A program made the translations under genes and the position numbers. Below are positions 16,678 through 24,301 of a stretch of 24,623 nucleotides of DNA, in pieces (position 1 is the stretch's first letter; every line of letters starts with the position of its first letter). The stretch is from Anaerolineales bacterium (GTDB lineage Bacteria; Chloroflexota; Anaerolineae; Anaerolineales; DRMV01). The notes below the pieces were generated by a model. The model was not told the origin of the DNA. It saw only the letters and a program-made list of their open reading frames with translations, and did not search any database. The DNA is taken from assembly GCA_015494815.1 (NCBI GenBank), contig WGAK01000216.1, positions 1 to 24,623 of the forward strand, written 5' to 3'.

Positions 16678-17943
16678 ATGACCTATCGCCATTGGGCCAC
16701 GGTAGACGAGCAAGGACGTTTGGTGGTACCGCCGGAGATTGCGCGGCGTTTTGGCCTGCAGCCGGGCGCTCGAGTGCTTCTCGAAGCCCATGAGCATGAA
16801 GTCACCCTGCGCCGTGCCGTGCACATGCTGCGCCGGGTTTATGTGGAGGTGACCAATCGTTGCAATCTCTATTGTCGCACCTGCATTCGCAACGACTGGG
16901 ATGTGCATTACGGTCGGATGAGTCAAGAGACTTACGACCGCATTTTGGCCGGCCTTAAGGCCTGGGACCCCGTGCCTGAAGTCTTCTTTGCTGGCTTTGG
17001 CGAGCCGTTGGTGCATCCGCATATTGTGGAGTGGGTGCGGCAAGCCAAAGCCTTGGGCGCGTCGGTGCAACTCATTACCAACGGCATTTTGCTCGACGAG
17101 GCCATGGCCCAGGCACTGATCGAGGCCGGGCTGGACATGATATGGGTTTCCATTGACGCGGCCTCGCCCGAAGGCTTTACCGATATTCGCCTCGGAGCCT
17201 ATTTGCCGCACATCATCGCCAACCTGGAGCGCCTGCAGGCCCTCAAAGCCCGGGTGTCAGGTACCCCCTCGCCCTGGCATCCACCCCGGTTGGGCATCGC
17301 CACGGTCTTGATGCGGCGCAATGTGCATGAATTCCCGCAGGTGCTGGCGCTGGGGAAGCGGCTGGGGGCCGTGGCGTTTTCGGTAAGCAACCTGATGGCC
17401 TATACCGAGGCCATGCAGCCGGAATCCCTGTACACTCAGGCCATGTATGCCGTCCATGACCAGGGGGAAATGGACCCCCGTCCCGCGTTGTCGTTCCCCA
17501 GCCTGGACCTCGACCCGCAGACGCAAGCCGCGGTGTGGGCAGCCTTGCGCAGCGACACCCGCCTGGAATTCTTCGGCGCCCGCCTGGACGGCCTGGTGGG
17601 CGTGTGTCCCTTTGTGCGTCGCGGCTCCACCTCGGTGCGTTGGGATGGCTTGGTCAGCCCTTGTTGGCCGCTGCTTTATGACCACGAGACCTTTCTCGAC
17701 CAGCGTCGGCGCCGCGTGCGCGCGTATCATGTGGGCAGCGTGCTCGAACGCGATTTGCCTGCGCTGTGGCACGACCCCGCCTACGCGGCCTTTCGCGAAC
17801 GGGTGATGGCCTTCGATTTCCCGCCGTGCGCCCGCTGTAACGCGTGCGAGTTGGCCTCTCACAACGAGGAAGATTGCTTTGGCAATGAGCATCCCACTTG
17901 TGGCGGTTGCCTTTGGGCGCAAGGTTTTATCCAGTGCCCTTGA
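16678..17943 (+). CDS. AbrB-like domain fused to radical SAM/SPASM protein, tungsten-cofactor oxidoreductase maturase-like
   Basis: A 421-residue protein. Residues 1-47 are an AbrB/SpoVT swapped-hairpin domain (VDEQGRLVVPPEIARRFGLQ, then PGARVLLE). The radical SAM domain follows, with the iron-sulfur motif CNLYCRTC (Cys62, Cys66, Cys69) and GFGEPLVHP near 106-115. The C-terminal SPASM-like part is Cys-rich: CPFV, VSPCWPLL, CARCNACELASHNEEDCFGN and CGGCLWAQGFIQCP. These ends match my memory of the family annotated as radical SAM maturases of tungsten-cofactor oxidoreductases. No aldehyde ferredoxin oxidoreductase gene is in the window, so a partner is unproven. GGAG lies 7 nt before the ATG. 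GC looks lower than in topA or selA. It is convergent with selA, 39 bp away, and divergent from topA. Confidence 0.83.
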   Translation: MTYRHWATVDEQGRLVVPPEIARRFGLQPGARVLLEAHEHEVTLRRAVHMLRRVYVEVTNRCNLYCRTCIRNDWDVHYGRMSQETYDRILAGLKAWDPVPEVFFAGFGEPLVHPHIVEWVRQAKALGASVQLITNGILLDEAMAQALIEAGLDMIWVSIDAASPEGFTDIRLGAYLPHIIANLERLQALKARVSGTPSPWHPPRLGIATVLMRRNVHEFPQVLALGKRLGAVAFSVSNLMAYTEAMQPESLYTQAMYAVHDQGEMDPRPALSFPSLDLDPQTQAAVWAALRSDTRLEFFGARLDGLVGVCPFVRRGSTSVRWDGLVSPCWPLLYDHETFLDQRRRRVRAYHVGSVLERDLPALWHDPAYAAFRERVMAFDFPPCARCNACELASHNEEDCFGNEHPTCGGCLWAQGFIQCP

Positions 17944-17982
17944 GGCGTGCCCTGCATCGCGGGCCGTGAGCCATACCGCGCT

Positions 17983-19365
17983 TCACTCGCCTTGGGCCCA
18001 GGCCTCGGCCACCGCGCGGGCGACCTCGGCGTCGTGTTCGGGCAGCACCGTGCGCGGGTCCAGCCACACCCGGCCCTGAGCCACGCGCGCCACGATGGGA
18101 AGGGTGGGGCGAACGCGCAGCGCGCGGGCCAGCCGGTGCGGATGTGCGGTCGCCAACACCCAGGCCGCGCTGGGCAGGGTCGCGGCGGGCAGGCTGCCGC
18201 CGCCGACGGCCGACTGGGTAGCCTGTACCGTGCCCAGGCCCGTGGCCTGCTGCCAGGCCGTGGCGCGCGCCCGCAAGACCTCGGGCCGGGCGCTCAGCAT
18301 GGCCCACACGGGCACTTCCCGCTCGGCCTCGTCGCGCAGGTAGTGTTGCAGCGTGGCCTCCAGCGCGGCCAGGGTCAGTTTGTCCACCCGCAGGGCGCGC
18401 ATCAAGGGATGGCGGGCCAGGCGTTGCACCCAGCGCCGCCGGCCGACGATGAGCCCGGCCTGGGGCCCGCCCAGCAGTTTGTCGCCCGAAAAGGCCACCA
18501 GGTCGGCGCCCGCGGCCAGGGCCTGCTGCACCGTGGGCTCGGGGGGCAGGCCGTAGCGGGTCGTGTCCAGCAGCGCGCCCGAGCCCACATCGGCCACCAG
18601 GGGCACGCCGTGGCGCTGCGCCAGCGCGGCCAGCGCGGGCAAATCGGGCTCTTCGTGAAACCCCACGATGCGAAAGTTGGAGCGATGCACCCACAGCACC
18701 AACGCAATCGGCTGCTGCTGCAACGCGGCTTCGTAGTCGCTTAGGCGCACCTTGTTGGTGGTGCCCACCTCCACCAGTTTGGCGCCGCTCTGTTGCAAGA
18801 TGGCGGGGATGCGAAAGCCGCCGCCGATTTCGATGAGTTGGGTGCGGGCGATGAGCACGCGGCGGCGGGCCGCCAGCCCGCGCAAAATGAGCATCACGGC
18901 CGCGGCGTTGTTGTTGACCACCAGCCCGTCTTCCGCGCCGGTGACCGCGGCCAGCAGCGCGGCCAGGCCGCGGCCGCGGTGTCCCCGACGCCCGCGGGCC
19001 AGGTCATACTCCAGGTTGGTATAACCCTGGGCAGCCTGCACCAGCGCGGCGCGCGCGGCCCGGCTCAGGGGCGCGCGGCCCAAATTGGTGTGCAGCACCA
19101 CCCCCGTGGCGTTGATGACCCCGCGCAGGCGCAGCAGCAGATGGCTCTCGATGGCCTGCCGCACCTGGGCTATCAGGTCCTCAAGGGTGGGGGACGGGTG
19201 ACCCTGGGCAATGGCCGCGCGGGCTGCGTCCAGAGCCTGGCGAATCCACGGCAGCACCAGGTCGGGCCCCAGTTCCGTCACCCAGGGGGCCAGGTCGGGA
19301 TGCCGACGCAGGGCCTCGGTCGCGGGCAGGGCGCGATAAGGATTGACTGGTGGGGCAAGGGACAT
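17983..19365 (-). CDS. selA: L-seryl-tRNA(Sec) selenium transferase
   Basis: A 460-residue PLP enzyme, the usual length, that converts seryl-tRNA(Sec) to selenocysteinyl-tRNA using selenophosphate. The PLP lysine is Lys296 in AFSGDKLLGGPQAGLIVG. Other family blocks are INATGVVLHTNLGRAPL, IEIGGGFRIP, VEVGTTNK and VADVGSGALLDT. ATG 19365 is set by AGGAGG just upstream (4 nt spacing) and by the family N-terminus, with PVNPYRALPATEALRRHP near the start; a longer open frame to 19920 has no support. No selB, selD or tRNA-Sec was seen in the window, and no in-frame TGA reading was needed for any gene here. It is convergent with the radical SAM gene and divergent from rpmF. Confidence 0.95.
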   Translation of the reverse strand: MSLAPPVNPYRALPATEALRRHPDLAPWVTELGPDLVLPWIRQALDAARAAIAQGHPSPTLEDLIAQVRQAIESHLLLRLRGVINATGVVLHTNLGRAPLSRAARAALVQAAQGYTNLEYDLARGRRGHRGRGLAALLAAVTGAEDGLVVNNNAAAVMLILRGLAARRRVLIARTQLIEIGGGFRIPAILQQSGAKLVEVGTTNKVRLSDYEAALQQQPIALVLWVHRSNFRIVGFHEEPDLPALAALAQRHGVPLVADVGSGALLDTTRYGLPPEPTVQQALAAGADLVAFSGDKLLGGPQAGLIVGRRRWVQRLARHPLMRALRVDKLTLAALEATLQHYLRDEAEREVPVWAMLSARPEVLRARATAWQQATGLGTVQATQSAVGGGSLPAATLPSAAWVLATAHPHRLARALRVRPTLPIVARVAQGRVWLDPRTVLPEHDAEVARAVAEAWAQGE

Positions 19366-19470
19366 GGCGCCTCCTGGAAATCGTACAAGGCCGCGTGCAA
19401 CGGCCGCAAAGGGCGTGCGCATGTTGCCGGGGCCGGGCACGCGAAGCCCGCGGCGCGTGTCTTCGCCTGG

Positions 19471-19494
19471 GTCGTTGCGAGGGCGTGAAACGCC
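19471..19494. repeat. Fragment of the REP-like element end
   Basis: GTCGTTGCGAGGGCG at 19471-19485 is identical to the reverse complement of part of the right end of the 2074-2215 element. It continues as a small hairpin, GGCG-TGAAA-CGCC (19482-19494). Confidence 0.55.
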
Positions 19495-19496
19495 TC

Positions 19497-19533
19497 GTAG
19501 GGGCGACCGGGGCGACCGGCCGGTCGCCCCTAC
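19497..19533. repeat. Inverted repeat with perfect 22-nt palindrome
   Basis: GGGGCGACCGG at 19509-19519 and CCGGTCGCCCC at 19520-19530 form an uninterrupted palindrome. A second copy of the left arm, GTAGGGGCGACCGG (19497-19510), can pair instead with CCGGTCGCCCCTAC (19520-19533), giving two competing hairpins. It resembles dispersed GTAGGGGCGACC-type palindromes found in intergenic regions of various bacteria. Confidence 0.75.
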
Positions 19534-19561
19534 GGCCTCCCAAACCGTCTGCACGCGAGCC

Positions 19562-19590
19562 TTGACATGCGTGCCAGGCTTCATTATAAT
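19562..19590 (+). promoter_or_regulatory. Consensus sigma70 promoter of rpmF
   Basis: TTGACA at 19562-19567 and TATAAT at 19585-19590 with a 17-nt spacer, a perfect consensus. The start of transcription is expected near 19597, leaving a leader of about 90 nt. Confidence 0.9.
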
Positions 19591-19686
19591 GCGTCCCGCT
19601 TGCCTCGCCTTCGCGGAAGTCGAGGAAAAGTTGTTTATTGCTTTAGCCCACGAGCATGGTCCCGCGGGCCGCAAGGAGAGAGAATT

Positions 19687-19875
19687 ATGCCTCCCGTTCC
19701 CAAGAAAAAGGTGCCGCGTTCCAAGAGTCGTCAACGGCGTTCGCAATGGATGCGCTTGAAGCCCAAGGCGTTGGTCGTGTGTTCCAACTGTGGCAACCCG
19801 CGGCTGCCGCACCGGGTTTGTCCGCATTGCGGCTATTACAAGGGCCGTGAGGTGGTGTCCATCGAGGCCAAATAG
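19687..19875 (+). CDS. rpmF: 50S ribosomal protein L32
   Basis: A 62-residue basic protein starting MPPVPKKKVPRSKSRQRRS, the family signature, with a zinc ribbon made by CSNCG and CPHCG. It is part of the large ribosomal subunit. AAGGAG at 19673-19678 lies 8 nt before the ATG. It has its own consensus promoter upstream and a hairpin terminator downstream, then fabD on the same strand, a common pairing of L32 with fatty-acid synthesis genes. The zinc-binding form, with all four cysteines kept, suggests a paralogue with no zinc ligands could exist elsewhere; none is visible here. Confidence 0.97.
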   Translation: MPPVPKKKVPRSKSRQRRSQWMRLKPKALVVCSNCGNPRLPHRVCPHCGYYKGREVVSIEAK

Positions 19876-19901
19876 GGCCTGGTGTGCCGATTGGACGGAC
19901 C

Positions 19902-19928
19902 AAGCCGGTGGCCCCGCCACCGGCTTTT
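19902..19928 (+). terminator. Rho-independent terminator after rpmF
   Basis: AAGCCGGTGGC (19902-19912), loop CCC, then GCCACCGGCTT (19916-19926) followed by TT gives an 11-bp stem with a short T run. It separates rpmF from fabD at least partly. Confidence 0.8.
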
Positions 19929-20024
19929 CGCGTCTGGGGCGTATCGTTGCGCGGGGTAGGGGGTTAAGAAAACTGCGCCCGGACGCGCCGGACCGGGAAA
20001 GACCACTTGCAGGAGTTGGGCACC

Positions 20025-20984
20025 ATGCACGCGTCCTCGTCTACGGTTGCCGTGTTGTTCCCCGGCCAGGGGTCGCAGTATGTGGGCATGGGCCGCGAAT
20101 TGGCCGCGGCCTTCCCCGAAGCGCGGCAGGTCTTCGCCGAGGCCGATGCCGTGCTGGGCTATCCCCTGAGCCGCATCATGTGGGAAGGCCCTGAAACGAC
20201 CCTCAATCAAACCGAATACACTCAGCCCGCGGTGTTCGTGCACGCGGTCGCGGCCTGGCGGGTGCTCAAGGCCCACCTGGGCGACTGGATGCCTCGCTTC
20301 GCGGCCGGACACTCGTTGGGCGAACTGACCACCCTGGTAGCCACCGAGGCGCTGGATTTCGCCCGCGCGCTGCGTCTGGTGCAGAAGCGGGCTCAGGTCA
20401 TGGCCGAGGCCGGGCGGCGCAACCCCGGCCGCATGGCCGCGCTGTTGGGGCTGTCCATCGAGAAGGTGGAGGGGCTGGTGCAGGCCATTACCGAACGCAT
20501 CGGCTTCGTGCAGGTGGCCAACGACAATTGCCCCGGCCAGGTGGTGGTCTCGGGCACGCCCGAGGGGGTGCAGGCCGCGGTGGAACAGGCCAGGGACCTG
20601 GGCGCCCGGCGGGCCATCGTGCTCAAGGTCAGCGTGGCCGCGCATTCCATCCTCATGGCCCCGGCCCAAGAGGCCTTTCGGGCCGCGCTGGTGCAGGCCC
20701 GGCTGCGCGCGCCGCGCTACCCTGTGGTGGGCAATGTGGCCGCGCGGGCGCTGCAAGCCGCGGACGCGTTGTTCGCGGACCTGAGCGCGCAACTGACCGG
20801 CCCCGTGCGCTGGCGCGAGAGCGTGGAGCACATGCTGGAGCAGGGCGTCTCGACTTTCGTGGAACTGGGGCCCGGCCAGGTGCTGTCGAATCTGGTCAAG
20901 CGCATTCACCGCCCGGCCAGGCGGCTGAATCTGGACGGGCCGGCCGACCTGGAGCGGGTGCTGACCGGTTTGAGCGCGGCCTGA
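20025..20984 (+). CDS. fabD: Malonyl-CoA:ACP transacylase
   Basis: A 319-residue cytoplasmic enzyme, the usual length, that loads malonate onto acyl carrier protein for fatty-acid synthesis. It starts with a VAVLFPGQGSQYVGMG block. The catalytic serine is Ser97 in AAGHSLGE, Arg122 lies in the QKRAQVM segment, and the catalytic His is His207 in KVSVAAHSILM. ATG 20025 is chosen over an in-frame TTG at 20007 because AGGAG (20010-20014) lies about 10 nt upstream of it and would fall inside the coding region of the longer version. It follows the rpmF terminator; neither plsX nor other fab genes are present here. It is convergent with the solute-binding protein gene. Confidence 0.95.
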   Translation: MHASSSTVAVLFPGQGSQYVGMGRELAAAFPEARQVFAEADAVLGYPLSRIMWEGPETTLNQTEYTQPAVFVHAVAAWRVLKAHLGDWMPRFAAGHSLGELTTLVATEALDFARALRLVQKRAQVMAEAGRRNPGRMAALLGLSIEKVEGLVQAITERIGFVQVANDNCPGQVVVSGTPEGVQAAVEQARDLGARRAIVLKVSVAAHSILMAPAQEAFRAALVQARLRAPRYPVVGNVAARALQAADALFADLSAQLTGPVRWRESVEHMLEQGVSTFVELGPGQVLSNLVKRIHRPARRLNLDGPADLERVLTGLSAA

Positions 20985-21016
20985 GCCGGCCGCCCGCGGA
21001 GCGGTTCCCCCAAACA

Positions 21017-21053
21017 CCACGCGCCCGTCGGACGACGGGCGCGCGACGCGTGG
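21017..21053. terminator. Candidate bidirectional hairpin between convergent genes
   Basis: CGCGCCCGTC (21020-21029) pairs with GACGGGCGCG (21034-21043) around a GGAC loop; an alternative outer pairing joins CCACGCG (21017-21023) with CGCGTGG (21047-21053). It lies between the ends of fabD and the solute-binding protein gene. There is no clear T tract, so it may act with Rho or as an RNA-end stabiliser. Confidence 0.5.
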
Positions 21054-21066
21054 GGTGCGGCGGGGG

Positions 21067-22842
21067 TCATTCTTCGGGGGCTTCGGCGGTTTGCACTTCG
21101 ATGCGCGGGGCTACGGCCGGTTGTCCCACCAGGTACCACTCGGTCACCTGGTTGAAGCGGTCGCTGCGGTCGAACACCGGCCCCAGACGGATGCCTTTCA
21201 CCTGCTGGTCCACCGCGTAGGTATAGACGGGGTAGAACAGGGGCAGCGCGGGCAGTTCGTCGGCGAAGATTTGCTGGAAGTTGTAGTACAACTTGGTGCG
21301 CTTTTCCAGGTCCACCGTCACTCGGGCCAGTTCCAGCAGCGTGCTGGCCTGGTCGTGCTCCCAGCCGCTGTAGTTTTGGCCGTCGCCGCCGATTTCGGCC
21401 TTGTGCCAAAACACATACGGGTCGGGGTCGGGGGTGCGCGAAAAGTCCATGTCCACCAGCGCGGCCTGGTAAGTGCGGGGCTCCAGACGGTCGCGCAGCA
21501 AGGTCTCATAGGGCAGGGGCTGCAGGGTGACCTGCACGCCGATGCGGGCCCAGGCGCGTTGGATGTCCTGCGCGATGGCGGTGTGGGTTTCGGTGTTGGG
21601 ATGCGAGAGGGTGAAGCCCAACACCGTGCCCTCCTTGGCCCGCAGCCCGTCCTCGTTGAGGGTGTAGCCGGCCTCGTCCAGCAGGCGGGCCGCGGCGTCG
21701 GGGTCGTAGGGCACCCGAGGCGTTTGGGGGTTGTAGGCCCAGGTGCCGGGGAAGATGGGGCTATCGGCCACCAGGCCCTGGCCGTGCAGCACCCGTTTGA
21801 TGATGCGCTCGCGGTTGATGGCCATGAGCAGGGCCCGGCGCACGGGCGCTTCGGCCAGGAAGGGGGCCTGGTTTTGCTGCAGGTTGAAGAGGATGAGGGT
21901 GAGCCGTGGCAGCCGGGCGGTGTAGAAATTCAGCGAGGGCTTGGCCAGCGCGGCATCGAGGATGTCGGGGCTCACCTCGGCCAGGCCCAGCACTTCGCCC
22001 GCGTCGTAAGCCGCCAGCGCGGCCGTGGGCGTGTCGTAATAGCGAAAGATGAACTCGTCCAGATAAGGCCGGCCCAGGTAGAAGTCGTCGAAGGCCCGCA
22101 GCACCACGCCGGTTACCCGGCCTTCGTGCACCAGAAAGTGGTCGAAGCGAAAGGGCCCGTTGCCGATGGGCGTCAGGTTGGGGTCCGCATCCACCATCTG
22201 GGCGGGGGGGATGTCTTGCCAGATGTGCTGCGGCAGGATGCCAAAGGTGAGGTAATCGAGGAAAGGCGCGAAAGGCTCGGGCAGCACGAATTGCACCGTG
22301 TAGTCGTCCAGGGCCTTGACCTCCACCTGCTGCCACAGCGCGCGGCGGTTGGGCTCCACGGGCAGGTCGTCGCGGCGCATGAGGTCCACGGTGAAGAGCA
22401 CATCCTGGGCCGTGATGGGCGTGCCGTCGTGCCACACCGCGTTGCGCCGCAGGGCCAGGTTGTAGATTTTGCCGTCTTTGGAAATGCCCCAGGCTTCGGC
22501 CAGGTCGGGTTGGGGCAGGCCGCGGGCGTCGAAATGCAGCAGGCCCCGGAACAGCAGGCGGTTGACATCCCGGTCCGCGGGGTTGATGTGGTCGAACAGG
22601 GGGTTGAGGCGGCTCAGGCTGCCCACCAGGGCCTCGGTGTAGGTGCCGCCCACGCGCGGGGCCTCGCCTGCCGCGGGGGTGCCCGCGACGGCCGCGTCGC
22701 GCGCGGTCTGGCGGGGGCCGGGGGTGCGGGTCAGCAGAAAGCCGATGAGGGCCGCGGCCACGGCCAGCAGGGCCAAAGCCCAGCCATAGCGTTGCCAAAA
22801 ACTACGCGGCCGCGGGGCCGCGCCTTGGGATGGGGTGTTCAT
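21067..22842 (-). CDS. ABC transporter substrate-binding protein, family 5 (peptide/oligopeptide type), membrane-anchored
   Basis: A 591-residue protein. An N-terminal hydrophobic segment (about residues 20-38, WALALLAVAAALIGFLLT) follows a basic stretch, acting as an uncleaved anchor or signal peptide; no lipobox cysteine is seen. The rest is typical of SBP_bac_5: GGTYTEALVGSLSRLNPL, LLFRGLLHFDARG, RRNAVWHDGTPITAQDVLFT, GPFRF and ALLMAINRERII. It would capture peptides or related solutes outside the cell. ATG 22842 has GGAG 9 nt upstream; a GTG at 22857 is an alternative. It follows secG by 46 bp on the same strand, so they probably share a transcript. No permease or ATPase partner lies nearby. 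The true ligand cannot be read from the sequence. Confidence 0.9.
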   Translation of the reverse strand: MNTPSQGAAPRPRSFWQRYGWALALLAVAAALIGFLLTRTPGPRQTARDAAVAGTPAAGEAPRVGGTYTEALVGSLSRLNPLFDHINPADRDVNRLLFRGLLHFDARGLPQPDLAEAWGISKDGKIYNLALRRNAVWHDGTPITAQDVLFTVDLMRRDDLPVEPNRRALWQQVEVKALDDYTVQFVLPEPFAPFLDYLTFGILPQHIWQDIPPAQMVDADPNLTPIGNGPFRFDHFLVHEGRVTGVVLRAFDDFYLGRPYLDEFIFRYYDTPTAALAAYDAGEVLGLAEVSPDILDAALAKPSLNFYTARLPRLTLILFNLQQNQAPFLAEAPVRRALLMAINRERIIKRVLHGQGLVADSPIFPGTWAYNPQTPRVPYDPDAAARLLDEAGYTLNEDGLRAKEGTVLGFTLSHPNTETHTAIAQDIQRAWARIGVQVTLQPLPYETLLRDRLEPRTYQAALVDMDFSRTPDPDPYVFWHKAEIGGDGQNYSGWEHDQASTLLELARVTVDLEKRTKLYYNFQQIFADELPALPLFYPVYTYAVDQQVKGIRLGPVFDRSDRFNQVTEWYLVGQPAVAPRIEVQTAEAPEE

Positions 22843-22888
22843 GGGGCGGGTCTCCACCTGGCGTTGGCGTGCCAGGCAGGGCGCGTGC

Positions 22889-23113
22889 TCAGCCCGTCAG
22901 GCGCAAGATGAGCAGCACCAGCACGAAGAACAGCACGCTCAGCACGATGGTGGCCTGAAAGAGGGTCTTCTCCAGCCCCCGCCGCGCGGTCACGAAGCCG
23001 CCGAAGTCCGCGCCCGTCAGGCCGCCCAGGCCCGCGCCCTTGCTCTGCAGAATCACGCTGGCGATGAGGGCAATCGAGGTTATAATCAACGCGGTGTACA
23101 AAAAGGCTTCCAC
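22889..23113 (-). CDS. secG: Preprotein translocase subunit SecG
   Basis: A 74-residue protein with two membrane helices: residues about 4-22 (FLYTALIITSIALIASVIL) and about 52-71 (LFQATIVLSVLFFVLVLLIL). Between them is the SecG loop QSKGAGLGGLTGADFGG. It is an accessory subunit of the SecYEG channel. The start is a GTG at 23113 with GGGAGG 6 nt upstream, and GTG is needed because no ATG fits the family length. A strong promoter lies just upstream, and the solute-binding protein gene follows. Confidence 0.92.
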   Translation of the reverse strand: MEAFLYTALIITSIALIASVILQSKGAGLGGLTGADFGGFVTARRGLEKTLFQATIVLSVLFFVLVLLILRLTG

Positions 23114-23172
23114 AGCCGGCCTCCCAATCCAGGGTCCCCGGCCGCGTCGCAGGGCCGGGTTCGCAAGGGTGG

Positions 23173-23201
23173 ATTATAGCCCAAGCCGCGGCGGGCGTCA
23201 A
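23173..23201 (-). promoter_or_regulatory. secG promoter
   Basis: The minus strand has TTGACG at 23201-23196 and TATAAT at 23178-23173 with a 17-nt spacer, near consensus. The start of transcription is near 23166, about 53 nt before the GTG. Confidence 0.82.
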
Positions 23202-23230
23202 ACCGCCCTGCCTCGCGGCGGGAAGGAGCC

Positions 23231-24301
23231 ATGACCGCACACGAAATCGTCTTCCACCCCCATGTGCATACCGTGTATTCCGACGGGCATGGCACCCACG
23301 CGCAGGTGCTGCGGGCCGCGCTGCAGGCCGGGGTGGATGTGGTGCAGTTCACCGACCACAACGTGCGGGTCGAGGGGGTGGAAGGGTATTACACCGACGG
23401 CACGCGGCGGGTGCTGGCCCTGATGGGCGAAGAGATGCACGACCGCACCGCGGGGCCCGCGGAGCAGGGCAACCACTTGCTGACCTTCGGCGCGCAGATG
23501 GAACTGGCCCCTTACGCGGAGCATCCCCAGCGGTTGGTGGACGCCACCTTGCGGGCCGGGGGGCTGGCGTTTCTGGCCCATCCCCACGACCCGCCCGCGC
23601 CCGTGGTGGGCGAGGGGGCCTTCCCCTGGCGGCGCTGGGAGGTGCGCGGCTATCACGGCATCGAGTTGTGGAACGCGATGAGCGAGTTCAAGGCCCGGCT
23701 GCGTTCCTGGGCCCATGTGCTGTTCTACGCCCTCCAGTTCCACCGCGTGGCCCGCGGCCCCTTCCCCCAGACCCTGGCCCTGTGGGATGACCTGACCCGC
23801 CGCGGGCAGCGGGTGGTGGCCATCGGCGGCTCCGACGCGCACGCCATCCCCAAGTTGGGCGGCCGCGTGCGCATCTTCCCTTATGCCGCGCACTTTCGGG
23901 CCATCAACACCCACGTGCTGCTCCCGCAACCGTTGCAGGGGCAGGTCGCGGCCGACCGGGACGCGGTGTATGCCGCGTTGGCCGCGGGGCACGCGTTCGT
24001 GGCCAACGACCTGCTGGGCTCGGCCCGCGGCTTTCGCTTTCGGGCCCAGGGCGCCGCGGGTACGGCCTGGATGGGCGACACCCTCGCGCTGGACCGGGGC
24101 GTGACCTTGCAAGTGCGCCTGCCCGCGCGGGCCCGCGTGCGCTTGCTGCGCGACGGCCAGGAGGTCTTCGCCCGGCCCCAGGCCGAAGTGTTCGCCTACC
24201 CTGTGCAGCAGCCGGGCGTGTATCGGGTCGAGGTGTATCGTCACGCCTGGGGCCGCTGGCGGGGCTGGATTTTCAGCAACCCCATTTACATTCGACCATG
24301 A
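23231..24301 (+). CDS. PHP-domain metal-dependent phosphoesterase
   Basis: A 356-residue protein. Residues 1 to about 240 are a PHP domain with metal-binding residues in order: HPHVHTVYSDG (His11, His13, Asp18), FTDHN (Asp42, His43), MGEEMH, FLAHPHD and IGGSDAHA. These domains hydrolyse phosphoesters in nucleotide or sugar phosphates. The C-terminal part (about 265-356), with WMGDTLALDRGVTLQVRLP and a final WIFSNPIYI, is a beta-rich domain seen in longer PHP proteins that often act on surface or extracellular polymers; no signal peptide is present here. AAGGAG lies only 2 nt before the ATG, an unusually short spacing, but no other start fits. It overlaps queA by 4 bases (ATGA). Confidence 0.88.
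   Translation: MTAHEIVFHPHVHTVYSDGHGTHAQVLRAALQAGVDVVQFTDHNVRVEGVEGYYTDGTRRVLALMGEEMHDRTAGPAEQGNHLLTFGAQMELAPYAEHPQRLVDATLRAGGLAFLAHPHDPPAPVVGEGAFPWRRWEVRGYHGIELWNAMSEFKARLRSWAHVLFYALQFHRVARGPFPQTLALWDDLTRRGQRVVAIGGSDAHAIPKLGGRVRIFPYAAHFRAINTHVLLPQPLQGQVAADRDAVYAALAAGHAFVANDLLGSARGFRFRAQGAAGTAWMGDTLALDRGVTLQVRLPARARVRLLRDGQEVFARPQAEVFAYPVQQPGVYRVEVYRHAWGRWRGWIFSNPIYIRP

Larger units (their letters stand above)
19366..19686. other. selA-rpmF divergent intergenic region
   Basis: About 320 bases without a gene. It holds a REP-end fragment (19471-19494), a palindrome (19497-19533) and the rpmF promoter with its leader. No clear promoter for selA was found. No tRNA-Sec fold was seen. Confidence 0.6.

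Noticed and set aside
16445..16681. 78-codon frame ending with ATGA overlap on the radical SAM start
   Set aside because: The overlap is attractive, but the peptide is low-complexity and no good ribosome site precedes it. Kept only as a note on the leader.
19380..19408. Possible selA promoter (TTGCGG-18-TACGAT, minus strand)
   Set aside because: The predicted transcript start would remove the selA ribosome binding site, so it is unlikely to drive selA.
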